DNA from: Gammaproteobacteria bacterium
GTDB taxonomy: Bacteria; Pseudomonadota; Gammaproteobacteria; Pseudomonadales; Pseudohongiellaceae
Length of the DNA stretch: 64,000 nt
Assembly: GCA_029245395.1 (NCBI GenBank)
Contig: JAQWPL010000018.1
Location: 62,001 to 126,000, forward strand
Direction of reading: 5' to 3'
Shown piece after piece: positions 9,953 to 18,133 of this stretch. Within the stretch, counting starts at the first letter, position 1; the number at the start of each line of letters is the position of its first letter. A program made the position numbers and the translations under genes. The notes below the pieces were generated by a model. That model had not been told where the DNA came from. It saw only the letters and a list, made by a program, of their open reading frames with translations, and did not search any database.

Positions 9953-11521
9953 ATGAAAGCTTTCCAAAAACATCTACAATCCTGTCGGGATTCATGGCTT
10001 GTTTGCCTTGCTGGTATCGTTTCGGCCTTGATTGCTACACAGGGTCTGTCGCAAACCAACCAGTGGTGGTCACCGGGTGATGGTCGTATGCTGTCGGCCT
10101 ATGTGGAATACATCAATCCCTTTGGTCGTTTTGGTATCGTTAATACAACTGGCGATATTGAGACCAGCGAGCATCCTTTTTTTGAACCAATTGGCACCAA
10201 TGGCCGGGCTTGTGTCACCTGTCATCAACCTGCCGATGGCATGAGCCTGTCAGTGGCAAGCATTCGTCAACGCTGGGAGGATACCGGGGGAGCTGATCCA
10301 CTGTTTGCAGCTATTGACGGCATGAACTGTCCGCATTTACCTCCCGAAGATCCTGCCTCCCATTCTCTATTGCTTGATCGAGGGCTAATCCGAATACCGC
10401 TGACCTGGCCGCCGCGAAATCAGGCGGGGGAGTTCATCGAACCTGAGTTCACTATCGAGGTAGTCCGCGATCCTACTGGCTGCAATACTCATCCTGTTTA
10501 TGGTCTGGAAGGGGAGAGAGGTGAAGTCTCTGTTTATCGACGACCCCGGCCTGCCGCTAATTTGCGTTATGTGACTTCGGCATTGTTCGGTGTTTCCAGC
10601 TTTGTTGGTAAAACCGGCATGCTGGCCAGTACCGATCCGGAAACTGGATTGCCAGTGAATATGAACATGATGGCCGATGCCCGTGAGCCAACGTTGAAGA
10701 CTCAGGCCCAGTCAGCAGCACTGGGGCATCTGGAAATCCTTTCTCCTTTAAGTCCCGAACAATTGGAACAGATAACTGCTTTTGAATTACAGCTTTATGG
10801 CGCTCAGGCCTGGTCGGTTAGTGGGGGTAATTTGATGGAAGAGGGCGGCCCCAGCGGCCTTGGCCCTCGAAATATGTCAACTGGAAGAGACGGCGTGTTG
10901 GGCAACAATATCACTAACTTTATTTTTCCCATGGAAGAGCGCTGGCATGACTTGCCGTACAATGAACAGGCTATTGATGCTAACCGCATTGCTTTTCGTG
11001 AATCTGTAGCACGGGGTCACGATGTATTTTTTTACCGGACCTTCTGGTTAAAAGATGCCATGCACATTAATTCAGTGGGACTGGGCAATCCCATCAAGCG
11101 CACCTGTGCTACCTGTCATGGCATGCACATGACGGGTATGGATACAGCAAATGGCTGGATGGATCTAGGTACAACAAATTTGCCCTGGGCACTGGAGCCA
11201 CCAGTGAGTCCGTGGGCTGACAAGAAACCGGAAATGCCACTGTTCAAAATTACTTGTCGTGCCGATCTGCCACCGCATCCTTTCCTGGGGCGTGAAATCT
11301 ATACACAAGACCCAGGCAGGGCATTGATCTCTGGTAAATGTGATGATGTAGGTGCCATCGTTATCCAGCAATTTCGTGGGCTGTCTGCCAGGGCGCCTTA
11401 TTTCGTGAATGGCTCTGCAGCGACCCTTAGGGAACTGGTGGATTTTTATGATCGTCGATTCAATATTCGCTATACGGAGAAGGAAAAGCAGGATCTGATA
11501 AATTTCCTGAGTGTCTTGTAA
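9953..11521 (+). CDS. Exported diheme cytochrome c-like protein
   Basis: A 522-residue protein with an N-terminal signal segment (about 15-34) and two CxxCH heme c sites, CVTCH at 87-91 and CATCH at 385-389. The C-terminus (TLRELVDFYDRRFNIRYTEKE then DLINFL) resembles the end of MauG / cytochrome c peroxidase-like proteins, where the final helix packs on the second heme. It probably works in the periplasm as an oxidoreductase or electron carrier; the substrate is unknown. Its TAA stop overlaps the ATG of the next gene by one base, implying translational coupling. Confidence 0.82.
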   Translation: MKAFQKHLQSCRDSWLVCLAGIVSALIATQGLSQTNQWWSPGDGRMLSAYVEYINPFGRFGIVNTTGDIETSEHPFFEPIGTNGRACVTCHQPADGMSLSVASIRQRWEDTGGADPLFAAIDGMNCPHLPPEDPASHSLLLDRGLIRIPLTWPPRNQAGEFIEPEFTIEVVRDPTGCNTHPVYGLEGERGEVSVYRRPRPAANLRYVTSALFGVSSFVGKTGMLASTDPETGLPVNMNMMADAREPTLKTQAQSAALGHLEILSPLSPEQLEQITAFELQLYGAQAWSVSGGNLMEEGGPSGLGPRNMSTGRDGVLGNNITNFIFPMEERWHDLPYNEQAIDANRIAFRESVARGHDVFFYRTFWLKDAMHINSVGLGNPIKRTCATCHGMHMTGMDTANGWMDLGTTNLPWALEPPVSPWADKKPEMPLFKITCRADLPPHPFLGREIYTQDPGRALISGKCDDVGAIVIQQFRGLSARAPYFVNGSAATLRELVDFYDRRFNIRYTEKEKQDLINFLSVL

Positions 11522-12306
11522 TGGAAAGTTTGAAAAATTTTGTCAAAACTTTATTTCTTTTTGGCGCAGGATTGTTGTGTTCCTTGATTCATGCCCAGGA
11601 AGGGCAGCGCATACAATTTGTGGCCTGCCCCATTGTTCGTGATACCTCGACAGTACCCTGTTGGCTAACACGCTATGGAGATGCACTTTATTACATGGGT
11701 ATCCAGAGCGATGTCAGTGCAGATTTCCAGCCGCCCTTGCAGGGTCACCAAGTGTTAGTAGAAGGAATAGTCGGCTCGGAAATGATATGTGGCGGCGTAG
11801 TACTTGAGGAAATCAAGATAACCACTATGCCGGAGCTGGATGGTAGTTGTAACACCATGCTGCCAGCCGAAGACCGTTACGTGATCGATGTTTATCCGCG
11901 TCCACCTGGTCCAAGTAGTGGCAGATTGGCATTTCAGGTCAACATCGATCCGCCTGTTCTGGAACCGTCCATGGATGAAAAAACTTTTACCTTGTACTTC
12001 GATTTCGACAAGGGAGTAACCTTCAGACAACCGCGCGATTTAACGGCAATCATGTCCTATGCAGAACAAATCAGTGCTACTCGTGTGGAAATTCAGGCTT
12101 ACTATGCCAGACATCAACTCAGTAATGGGCAAACACTGGATGAAAATCCTGCCGTGGCTATTCGCAGGGCCAATCAGTTGGATGAATTGCTGAATGGGGC
12201 AGGACTGAAAGCGGACTTTACATTGAACTGGTCAACCACACCTTATACGGGGGGTGGCTTTGAAGACTGGCGCGGCAGACGTGCTGAGGTCACCGTCTTC
12301 CCTTAA
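11521..12306 (+). CDS. Exported protein with OmpA-like C-terminus
   Basis: 261 residues. The signal peptide ends near HAQEG (about 26). The N-terminal half contains cysteine pairs (VACPIV, VPCWL, MICGG, GSCNTM) that could form disulfides and matches no family I know. The C-terminal part (FTLYFDFDKG, later AIRRANQLDELLNGAG and a final RRAEVTVFP) looks like an OmpA/MotB peptidoglycan-binding-like fold: a YFDFD strand, a helix with paired arginines, a closing strand. It is coupled to the cytochrome gene before it. Possible role: anchoring or partnering the cytochrome in the envelope (inference). Confidence 0.65.
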   Translation: MESLKNFVKTLFLFGAGLLCSLIHAQEGQRIQFVACPIVRDTSTVPCWLTRYGDALYYMGIQSDVSADFQPPLQGHQVLVEGIVGSEMICGGVVLEEIKITTMPELDGSCNTMLPAEDRYVIDVYPRPPGPSSGRLAFQVNIDPPVLEPSMDEKTFTLYFDFDKGVTFRQPRDLTAIMSYAEQISATRVEIQAYYARHQLSNGQTLDENPAVAIRRANQLDELLNGAGLKADFTLNWSTTPYTGGGFEDWRGRRAEVTVFP

Positions 12307-12321
12307 TAGGATAAATAATCA

Positions 12322-13212
12322 ATGAACAAAATACTCCTGGCGCTTTTAACACTTCTGTTTAATTTCTCAGTAGTAGCTCAGGCACCGAAGCCGACAGGCG
12401 CCGGGCCCTATCCGGCAGTTTTCTATTCGGATTCCTCTTTGCCAAATCACACTGTTTTCCATCCGGCTGATCTGGAAGCCACGGGTAATGAAAAGTTGCC
12501 CATCGTTGTATGGGGTAACGGAGGTTGTGCGGATTCCAATTTTAGTTACCGTGAATTTCTGGCCGAAATAGCCTCTTACGGTTTTCTGGTTGTGGCTATT
12601 TCACCCAATAGGGAAATGCCGCCACCACCGCCGGATCGCAGTGGTACACCTGAACAGTGGCCCCCATTTGCTACCAGCACCGGGGACATGATCGATGGTC
12701 TGAATTGGGCTATCAGTGTATCGGATCGTGAAGGTACGGAATTGGCGGGCCACGTCGACACCTCGCATATAGCCGTGATGGGTCATTCCTGCGGTGGACT
12801 ACAGGCCATTGAAGCCTCCAGTGACAAGCGCATCACTACCACACTGGTACTGAATTCGGGCCTGTTTGATGATGGCGATCCCTATATGCAGCGATTTAGT
12901 ATGGATCGTTCATTTCTGGATACTTTGTATGCACCTATTGGTTATTTCATCGGCGGGGAAACTGATATTGCTTACGCCAATGCAGAAAAGGACTGGCCCT
13001 TGATCAAGGTGCCGTCAGTGAATATGAATCTGGATGTGGGCCATGGTGCCACTTACCAGATGCCAGGCGGAGGTCCTTTTACCGAAGCCCCCCTGGCCTG
13101 GCTGAAGTGGCAGCTGAAAAATGACGAGGAAGCTGTTGCCATGTTTCGTGGAGAGGATTGTGGTTTTTGTAACCATATTGATTGGCAATTGAAAAAACGT
13201 CATATTGACTGA
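12322..13212 (+). CDS. Secreted alpha/beta hydrolase
   Basis: 296 residues with a signal peptide (cleavage near VVAQA, about 21). The nucleophile elbow GHSCGG gives a catalytic serine near residue 156, and an oxyanion-type segment WGNGGCADSN lies near 65-74. The late GHGATYQMPGG segment probably carries the catalytic histidine. The layout resembles cutinase/PETase-like and chlorophyllase-like hydrolases of marine bacteria. C-terminal cysteines (EDCGFCNH) may form a disulfide. It sits 15 bp after the OmpA-like gene, so the three exported proteins likely form one operon. Substrate unknown. Confidence 0.8.
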   Translation: MNKILLALLTLLFNFSVVAQAPKPTGAGPYPAVFYSDSSLPNHTVFHPADLEATGNEKLPIVVWGNGGCADSNFSYREFLAEIASYGFLVVAISPNREMPPPPPDRSGTPEQWPPFATSTGDMIDGLNWAISVSDREGTELAGHVDTSHIAVMGHSCGGLQAIEASSDKRITTTLVLNSGLFDDGDPYMQRFSMDRSFLDTLYAPIGYFIGGETDIAYANAEKDWPLIKVPSVNMNLDVGHGATYQMPGGGPFTEAPLAWLKWQLKNDEEAVAMFRGEDCGFCNHIDWQLKKRHID

Positions 13213-13261
13213 ATCCAAAACCAATTTTATAAGTCAGCATCTTTGGCTATAGAGTGAAACC

Positions 13262-13342
13262 ATGAAGTCGAAAAATTTGATTGCTTTAGCATTTGTTTTT
13301 TTATGGTCATTCACCGATTACGCAATTTTTCCAGTAGCGTAA
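13262..13342 (+). pseudogene. Possible truncated signal-peptide ORF
   Basis: A 26-codon frame 50 bp after the hydrolase encodes what looks like the start of an exported protein: charged MKSKN then hydrophobic LIALAFVFLWSF. It runs straight into the 3' end of the convergent lnt gene and stops. This would fit a fourth operon gene cut off at a rearrangement joint, but a chance hydrophobic frame is equally possible. Confidence 0.25.
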
Positions 13343-14909
13343 GCACAGGACCAGGACACAGACGTACAAAGCTAAGGATTGCCGCGCATAGCAGCAAAAT
13401 CGGCCAGGATCCCCAAAAGGAAAACGGCGTGCGCCCAGTGAACATTCGCACCTCTCCGCGTAACACTTCAGCCTGGAACTGCTCAGTTCTGGCAATGATT
13501 TCCCCTTTCTCACTGATGATGGCTGAAACGCCGTTGTTAGTGGCACGCACCATGTAACGGCCATTCTCCAACGCACGCATGGACGCCATCTCAAGGTGCT
13601 GCAGTGGCCCCCAGGAAGCGCCAAACCAGGTGTCATTGCTGATAGTGACAAGAAAGTCGGCACCACGGGCACCGCGGCGTACAAAATCCGGGTAAACCAC
13701 TTCATAGCAAATGAAAGGCGATACTTTGTAGGAACCAGCGGTTAATAGATCCTGTTGTCCCGGGCCCTTTTCCAATGAGGACATGGGCAGGTTAAAAACC
13801 TGCAACAAAGTGGAGAAAATAAAACGCAGTGGAACGTATTCGCCAAAGGGTACCAATTTTTGTTTGTGATAAATGCCGTTACCAATGCCCAGGCTGGTGA
13901 TGCTGTTATGCAGGCCAGCATCAGTGCGTCCGAATATGCCGGTAATCAGTGTCGTATTTGTTTGAGTTGCCTGGCGTTGGAAATAACGTACAGCCTCGGC
14001 TGATTCTGTATAGATAGAAGGGATAGCCGTTTCCGGCCAGACGATGACATCGGCATCCCACATTGAAGCATTCAACTGGTCATATAAGGCCAGGTTTTGC
14101 TGGATGAAATTCGCATCGAATTTTTGGCCCTGGTCGATATTGGCCTGGACAAGACCCACATCAATCACGGCATCTTCGACCGGTTCAACCCAGGTAATTT
14201 TTCCGCTCAGATTAGCAATGATCCACAGGAAAAATAGTGTAGAGGGAAGATAGGAATGTGCCACAGCATAGGCCTTTCTTTCACTATGCCGGTTCCAGAT
14301 CAGAGTCATTTCTCCAAAGGCGCTACCTGAAATAGCAACTATCAGGCTAATGCCGAGGACGCCAAAAATTGGCGCCAGACCAGAGAATGTAGAATCAACG
14401 TGCGGATAGCCAAGATAGAGCCAAGGGAAACCGGTTAGAAACCAACCGCGAAACCATTCGCCAAGCACCCACAAGGCAGAAAAACTAAATAGGTAAAAAG
14501 AACGGTTAAAAAAACGTTGAGTAAGCCAGCATTGCAGTGCAAAAAGCAACGCCAGGCCTGCCACGAATAAGCCCGTTAGCAAACCTGCCAGGAAAATAGT
14601 GGCGTTGCCGTAGGTGTAAATACTGACATAGACCCAGGAAGTTCCAACTCCAAAAAATCCTAAGCCAAAGAACCAGCCGGTGAAAGCCCCTTGGCGAGGA
14701 GTGGCATATTTGAGAGCAATATATAGCCCCATCACTGAAATAAAGCCCAACATCCACATATAATTTGGACTGAAAGCCAGCGGCCCTATAGCGCCAGCGA
14801 CCAGGGCAATGAGGCAGCGAGAAATTATCGAAGGACTGTATCGGGGAAGGGTAATGTTTGTGTCTGCTGGCTCCACAGACATTGAGCTATTCCGTTGTCT
14901 CTTCGGCAA
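13311..14909 (-). CDS. lnt: Apolipoprotein N-acyltransferase
   Basis: Inner-membrane enzyme that adds the third acyl chain to lipoproteins, the last maturation step before Lol export. 532 residues: an N-terminal membrane domain of several segments and a C-terminal nitrilase-like periplasmic domain. The catalytic triad is visible: Glu293 in VVWPETAIPS, lysine in YHKQKLVPFGEYVP, and Cys401 in PFICYEVVYPD. The start overlaps the end of corC by 23 bp, the usual coupling in the ybeZ-ybeY-corC-lnt operon. The downstream neighbour is a convergent accessory operon rather than leuS. Confidence 0.97.
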   Translation of the reverse strand: MPKRQRNSSMSVEPADTNITLPRYSPSIISRCLIALVAGAIGPLAFSPNYMWMLGFISVMGLYIALKYATPRQGAFTGWFFGLGFFGVGTSWVYVSIYTYGNATIFLAGLLTGLFVAGLALLFALQCWLTQRFFNRSFYLFSFSALWVLGEWFRGWFLTGFPWLYLGYPHVDSTFSGLAPIFGVLGISLIVAISGSAFGEMTLIWNRHSERKAYAVAHSYLPSTLFFLWIIANLSGKITWVEPVEDAVIDVGLVQANIDQGQKFDANFIQQNLALYDQLNASMWDADVIVWPETAIPSIYTESAEAVRYFQRQATQTNTTLITGIFGRTDAGLHNSITSLGIGNGIYHKQKLVPFGEYVPLRFIFSTLLQVFNLPMSSLEKGPGQQDLLTAGSYKVSPFICYEVVYPDFVRRGARGADFLVTISNDTWFGASWGPLQHLEMASMRALENGRYMVRATNNGVSAIISEKGEIIARTEQFQAEVLRGEVRMFTGRTPFSFWGSWPILLLCAAILSFVRLCPGPVLTLLEKLRNR

Positions 14910-15744
14910 AAACTGTGGTGACTAACAATAGCCTGATTTGCCTGTTGTCTGCATTTAGTACCTTGAAGACATAAGGGCCAATGCCGACAGTTTCATCCCG
15001 TTTTGGGATATGGCCAAACCGATCAAGAACCAGGCCGCCTATGGTGTCGAATTCATTATCTGGCAGTTTGCTGTGGAAAAAGGCATTAAAGTCTTCAATA
15101 GGGGTCAATGCTTTAACCGTGTAACTTTCAGTGTCGTAGACCTTGATGTAATCCTCTTCATCCACATCGTATTCATCCTCTATCTCACCCACAATTTGCT
15201 CAAGGACATCCTCGATAGTTACTACGCCACCCAATCCACCATATTCGTCAATGACGATAGCCATGTGATTGTGATTTTCACGAAATTCCTTTAACAGGAC
15301 ATTGAGGCGTTTTGATTCTGGCACAAAAGTCGCTGGCCTGAGTACATCCTTGAGATTGAATCGGGTATCTGAATCAAGTATCAGGGGAAGCAAATCCTTT
15401 GCCAGAAGTATGCCCACCACATCATCTGTGGTGTCTCCAATTACCGGAAAGCGGGAATGGCCGGCCCCAACCACCTTGGGAATAATCTCTTCAGGAGAGT
15501 CGGTGATGTCGATGGTGGCAACCTGCGAGCGGGGAATCATGATTTCTCGCACATGCATGTCGTTTACTTGCAGGGCGCCTTCGATAATGCTCAGGCCGTC
15601 GGCATCGATGACCTTGTTTTTTTCTGCTGTGCGCAGCGTGTCAACCAGGCCCCTGGTGTCTTTTATAGAATTGGGAAAGAGATTTGTCAGTTTACCGATC
15701 CAAGAATTGCGTCCCGAATCGTTGCCTGATTGGTCGTCACTCAT
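14887..15744 (-). CDS. corC: CorC/HlyC-type CBS-domain protein (YbeX)
   Basis: 285-residue cytoplasmic protein with an acidic N-terminus, a CBS pair (about 70-190; VREIMIPRSQV and VVGILLAKDLLP mark the first) and a C-terminal transporter-associated CorC_HlyC domain (DTIGGLVLDRFGHIPKRDE). Family members bind adenine nucleotides and are linked to magnesium/cobalt efflux and ribosome maturation; the exact role remains debated. It overlaps ybeY by 8 bp upstream and lnt by 23 bp downstream, so all three are translationally linked. Confidence 0.95.
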   Translation of the reverse strand: MSDDQSGNDSGRNSWIGKLTNLFPNSIKDTRGLVDTLRTAEKNKVIDADGLSIIEGALQVNDMHVREIMIPRSQVATIDITDSPEEIIPKVVGAGHSRFPVIGDTTDDVVGILLAKDLLPLILDSDTRFNLKDVLRPATFVPESKRLNVLLKEFRENHNHMAIVIDEYGGLGGVVTIEDVLEQIVGEIEDEYDVDEEDYIKVYDTESYTVKALTPIEDFNAFFHSKLPDNEFDTIGGLVLDRFGHIPKRDETVGIGPYVFKVLNADNRQIRLLLVTTVFAEETTE

Positions 15745-16258
15745 TTCCTTTCACATCCAGTTCATACGGATTCTCATATCCCAACGTATTCAGGATGCTG
15801 ATCTCCATGGTTTCCATCTTGTTCGCCGCATTGTCTTCTTCATGGTCATAGCCATGTAAATGCAATACACCGTGTACTGTCAGATGAGCCCAGTGAGCTT
15901 CAATGGGTTTGTTCTGTTCTGTTGCTTCTTTTTTTACCAGAGGCACACAGATGGCCAGGTCACCGAGTAAATTTAAATCACTACCCTTAACACCCTCAAC
16001 TTCAGTAATTCCTTCAACTTCTGTGTAGGGAAAAGACAGGATATTGGTTGGCCCCTTTTTCTGCCTGAAATTTTCATTCAGGGAGGCTGACTCCTCTTCA
16101 TCCACAAGGCGAATACATAATTCTGCTTCTTCCTGCGCAGCTTCATTATTTTTTGCTGCCAATGCCAAAAGAGTTGCTTCAGACCAATGTTGGAAATCCT
16201 GTGTTGAGGGAAGCATGGTTTCAGAGCTGGCGTTTATCAACTCAATGATCACTTTCAT
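15737..16258 (-). CDS. ybeY: Endoribonuclease YbeY (16S rRNA maturation)
   Basis: Zinc-dependent single-strand RNase involved in 16S rRNA 3' processing and ribosome quality control. The zinc motif HGVLHLHGYDHE (HxxxHxxGYDH type) is clear, and the preceding DLAICVPLVKKEA segment matches the family. ATG 16258 (MKVIIEL) is taken as start, giving 173 residues; the frame is open further upstream inside ybeZ but that part is not homologous. The start lies 17 bp inside the end of ybeZ and the stop overlaps corC. Confidence 0.95.
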   Translation of the reverse strand: MKVIIELINASSETMLPSTQDFQHWSEATLLALAAKNNEAAQEEAELCIRLVDEEESASLNENFRQKKGPTNILSFPYTEVEGITEVEGVKGSDLNLLGDLAICVPLVKKEATEQNKPIEAHWAHLTVHGVLHLHGYDHEEDNAANKMETMEISILNTLGYENPYELDVKGNE

Positions 16259-17276
16259 TGAAACGATCGTTTTCTTTGTTGAGTTCAGTAATGGACTGCC
16301 GGTCGTGTTTTTCATAGGCATCCACCACCTGCTGCACAATGGGGTGTCGCACTACATCTTTGGATTTGAAATAGGTAAAACTCACGCCGTCAGTATCTTT
16401 CAGAATTTTACTGGCTTGTACCAGTCCACTGCCAACTCCTTTGGGCAGGTCTATCTGGGTGATATCTCCCGTAATGACGGCAGTGGAGCCAAAACCGATG
16501 CGGGTTAAAAACATTTTCATCTGGGAGGTCGTCGTATTCTGGCTTTCATCAAGAATGATGTAGGCATTATTCAGTGTTCGTCCGCGCATGAAAGCAAGGG
16601 GAGCAACTTCGATGACATTTTTTTCTATCAACCTGCTCACCTTTTCAAAACCAAGCATCTCATAGAGAGCGTCATATAAAGGACGCAGGTAAGGGTCGAC
16701 TTTCTGGCTAAGATCGCCGGGCAGAAATCCCAGTTTCTCTCCAGCTTCCACTGCAGGGCGTACCAGGAGAATGCGGCTGATTTTATCTTTGATCAGTGCT
16801 TCCACGGCACAAGCTACGGCCAGGTAGGTTTTGCCGGTACCGGCAGGTCCGATGCCAAAATTGATATCGTGGCGCATAATGTCATGCACATAATTGTTCT
16901 GATTGCGCCCTCGGGGTTTGATGGATGTCTTGGGGGTCCGCAGCAGTATGAAATCTTTTTCTTCTTCTCGCTCTTCTTGCTGATCGTCGTCAAGGTCTTC
17001 AATGATGCCTTCCTGAATGGCCATGTGGACAGTATCAGGCGCAAGATTGTCGCCGCTTCGAGTGAGATCGTATAAAGCAAGAATAAGACTGGAGGTATTT
17101 TTCACGGCATCTGGCTCGCCAGTGACCATGAATTCACTGCCCCTGTTCTGGATTTTCACCAGAAGGCGTTTTTCAATGTGTTTCAGGTGTTCATTAAGGC
17201 GACCACATAAATTGGCCAGACGTTGAGGATTGTCGGGTTCCAGCACCAGGCGCTGGGAGAGGGATTGACTAGTCAT
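16242..17276 (-). CDS. ybeZ: PhoH-family ATPase YbeZ
   Basis: 344-residue cytoplasmic P-loop protein thought to act with YbeY in RNA processing. The Walker A motif GPAGTGKT is at about 143-150 and a DESQN Walker B-like motif follows (ILDESQNTTTSQMKMFLTR). An acidic linker (about 94-108, EEREEEKD) separates the N-terminal KH-like region from the ATPase domain. In most relatives miaB lies immediately upstream; here an 857-bp AT-rich segment with two small genes intervenes. A short hairpin plus T-run lies 6-28 bp before the start codon. Confidence 0.95.
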   Translation of the reverse strand: MTSQSLSQRLVLEPDNPQRLANLCGRLNEHLKHIEKRLLVKIQNRGSEFMVTGEPDAVKNTSSLILALYDLTRSGDNLAPDTVHMAIQEGIIEDLDDDQQEEREEEKDFILLRTPKTSIKPRGRNQNNYVHDIMRHDINFGIGPAGTGKTYLAVACAVEALIKDKISRILLVRPAVEAGEKLGFLPGDLSQKVDPYLRPLYDALYEMLGFEKVSRLIEKNVIEVAPLAFMRGRTLNNAYIILDESQNTTTSQMKMFLTRIGFGSTAVITGDITQIDLPKGVGSGLVQASKILKDTDGVSFTYFKSKDVVRHPIVQQVVDAYEKHDRQSITELNKENDRFNESDH

Positions 17277-17282
17277 TTAGTG

Positions 17283-17305
17283 AAAAAAAAAAGCCTCCAA
17301 TGGCT
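17283..17305 (-). terminator. Weak terminator-like hairpin before ybeZ
   Basis: Read on the minus strand, AGCC - 6-base loop - GGCT is followed by a run of about ten T residues, ending just before the ybeZ start codon. The stem is only 4 bp, so it is marginal. If real, it ends transcription of the inserted cassette (or miaB read-through) and ybeZ would need a promoter inside or after it. Confidence 0.3.
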
Positions 17306-17395
17306 ATAAACAAGGGGGCAGTATACCAAGAGAAAAGAGAATTTGTATTAATTTTTGAGGAAGAGTAACAGCATAAGTTATTGAATATTAAGCAT

Positions 17396-17731
17396 TTAAT
17401 TAAATAGATAAATGGAAAAGGCTGCCATTGATAGAAACACGAGTGCGAAAGCTACTGACTTGGCTGAAAATTCAGTAAATATTTTTTCAGCGTTACTCCA
17501 CTCTTCTTTTGAATTTTCATCGAGATATTTTGATATGAAATCGGGTACTTTTCCAGTAATACAGCTACTAAACACAACAGATATAAAAAAAATTGTGCAA
17601 ATAATGAAATAAACTAATTCATTAAAATCAAAAGATTTATTAAAAAATAATTCAGAAAATAAGATGCACACACCAAGAATTGAGATCAATATTCCTAGAA
17701 TTCTAAATATTGGCCGAACTTTGATATCCAT
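17396..17731 (-). CDS. Small membrane protein, candidate microcin immunity protein
   Basis: 111 residues with no family I recognise. Three hydrophobic segments are visible (about 10-27, 38-56 and 91-110) around a charged cytoplasmic-like stretch (KYLDENSKEEWSNAEK, about 68-84). The start ATG 17731 has AGGGA four bases upstream. The gene is very AT-rich (many AAA, ATT, TTT codons), unlike the flanking ybeZ and miaB. It follows the double-glycine peptide gene by 71 bp on the same strand, the usual place for an immunity protein of a class II microcin. Function is inferred only from position and topology. Confidence 0.6.
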   Translation of the reverse strand: MDIKVRPIFRILGILISILGVCILFSELFFNKSFDFNELVYFIICTIFFISVVFSSCITGKVPDFISKYLDENSKEEWSNAEKIFTEFSAKSVAFALVFLSMAAFSIYLFN

Positions 17732-17749
17732 TTATTTATTCCCTAGTAA

Positions 17750-17770
17750 CTGGGCAGTGAAACTGCCCAG
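17750..17770 (-). other. Strong hairpin between microcin-like gene and its neighbour
   Basis: A perfect 9-bp inverted repeat (CTGGGCAGT and ACTGCCCAG) with a 3-base loop lies in the 71-bp gap between the two small genes. There is no T-run, so it is not a standard terminator. It could stabilise the upstream messenger end, reduce read-through, or be a protein site. Confidence 0.6.
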
Positions 17771-17802
17771 CGTCTTAGTACATGAAATAAAGGCTCAAAT
17801 TA

Positions 17803-18036
17803 TTATGATAAATAATTGTCATATATAGCCGTACCTACTCCCCATCCTAATCCAGCGGCTAATCCTATTCCTCCACCCCAGAAACCCCATTTTGTAGCTC
17901 CTTGTAATGTACCGGTAGCTGCATAACCTAATATTGAACCTGTTGATCCACCAAGAGCTGCCCATTCCTGAATTAATGCAAGAATATCCGATCCACCGCT
18001 TACCTGATCAACTTCACTTAAAGTTAATTCACGCAT
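17803..18036 (-). CDS. Double-glycine leader peptide, colicin V-like microcin precursor
   Basis: 77-residue precursor. The first 15 residues, MRELTLSEVDQVSGG, form a class II bacteriocin leader almost identical in pattern to that of colicin V (MRTLTLNELDSVSGG), cut after Gly-Gly by a peptidase-containing ABC exporter. The 62-residue mature part is glycine- and alanine-rich with a hydrophobic stretch WGFWGGGIGLAAGLGWG ending in AIYDNY, resembling the GGAIYDYAS region of colicin V. Start ATG 18036 follows a GGGAGG ribosome site by 5 bases; the frame extends 13 codons upstream without such a site. No exporter gene lies in the window. Probably a secreted antibacterial peptide (inference). Confidence 0.8.
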   Translation of the reverse strand: MRELTLSEVDQVSGGSDILALIQEWAALGGSTGSILGYAATGTLQGATKWGFWGGGIGLAAGLGWGVGTAIYDNYLS

Positions 18037-18073
18037 ATAAACCTCCCTATTTTTATGCAAAAGATAAAATATC

Positions 18074-18090
18074 ACCAGAATTACTCTGGT
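18074..18090. promoter_or_regulatory. Palindrome upstream of microcin-like gene
   Basis: A 6-bp perfect inverted repeat (ACCAGA, 5-base spacer, TCTGGT) lies 38 bp before the microcin-like start codon, in the 97-bp AT-rich gap after miaB. It may be an operator or the 3' hairpin of the miaB message. An AT-rich TATTTT stretch just downstream on the minus strand could be a -10 box, but no good -35 is evident. Confidence 0.35.
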
Positions 18091-18133
18091 AACACTAAGA
18101 ATAGTACAAGTTTAAAAATTTGCTAAAAAAAAT

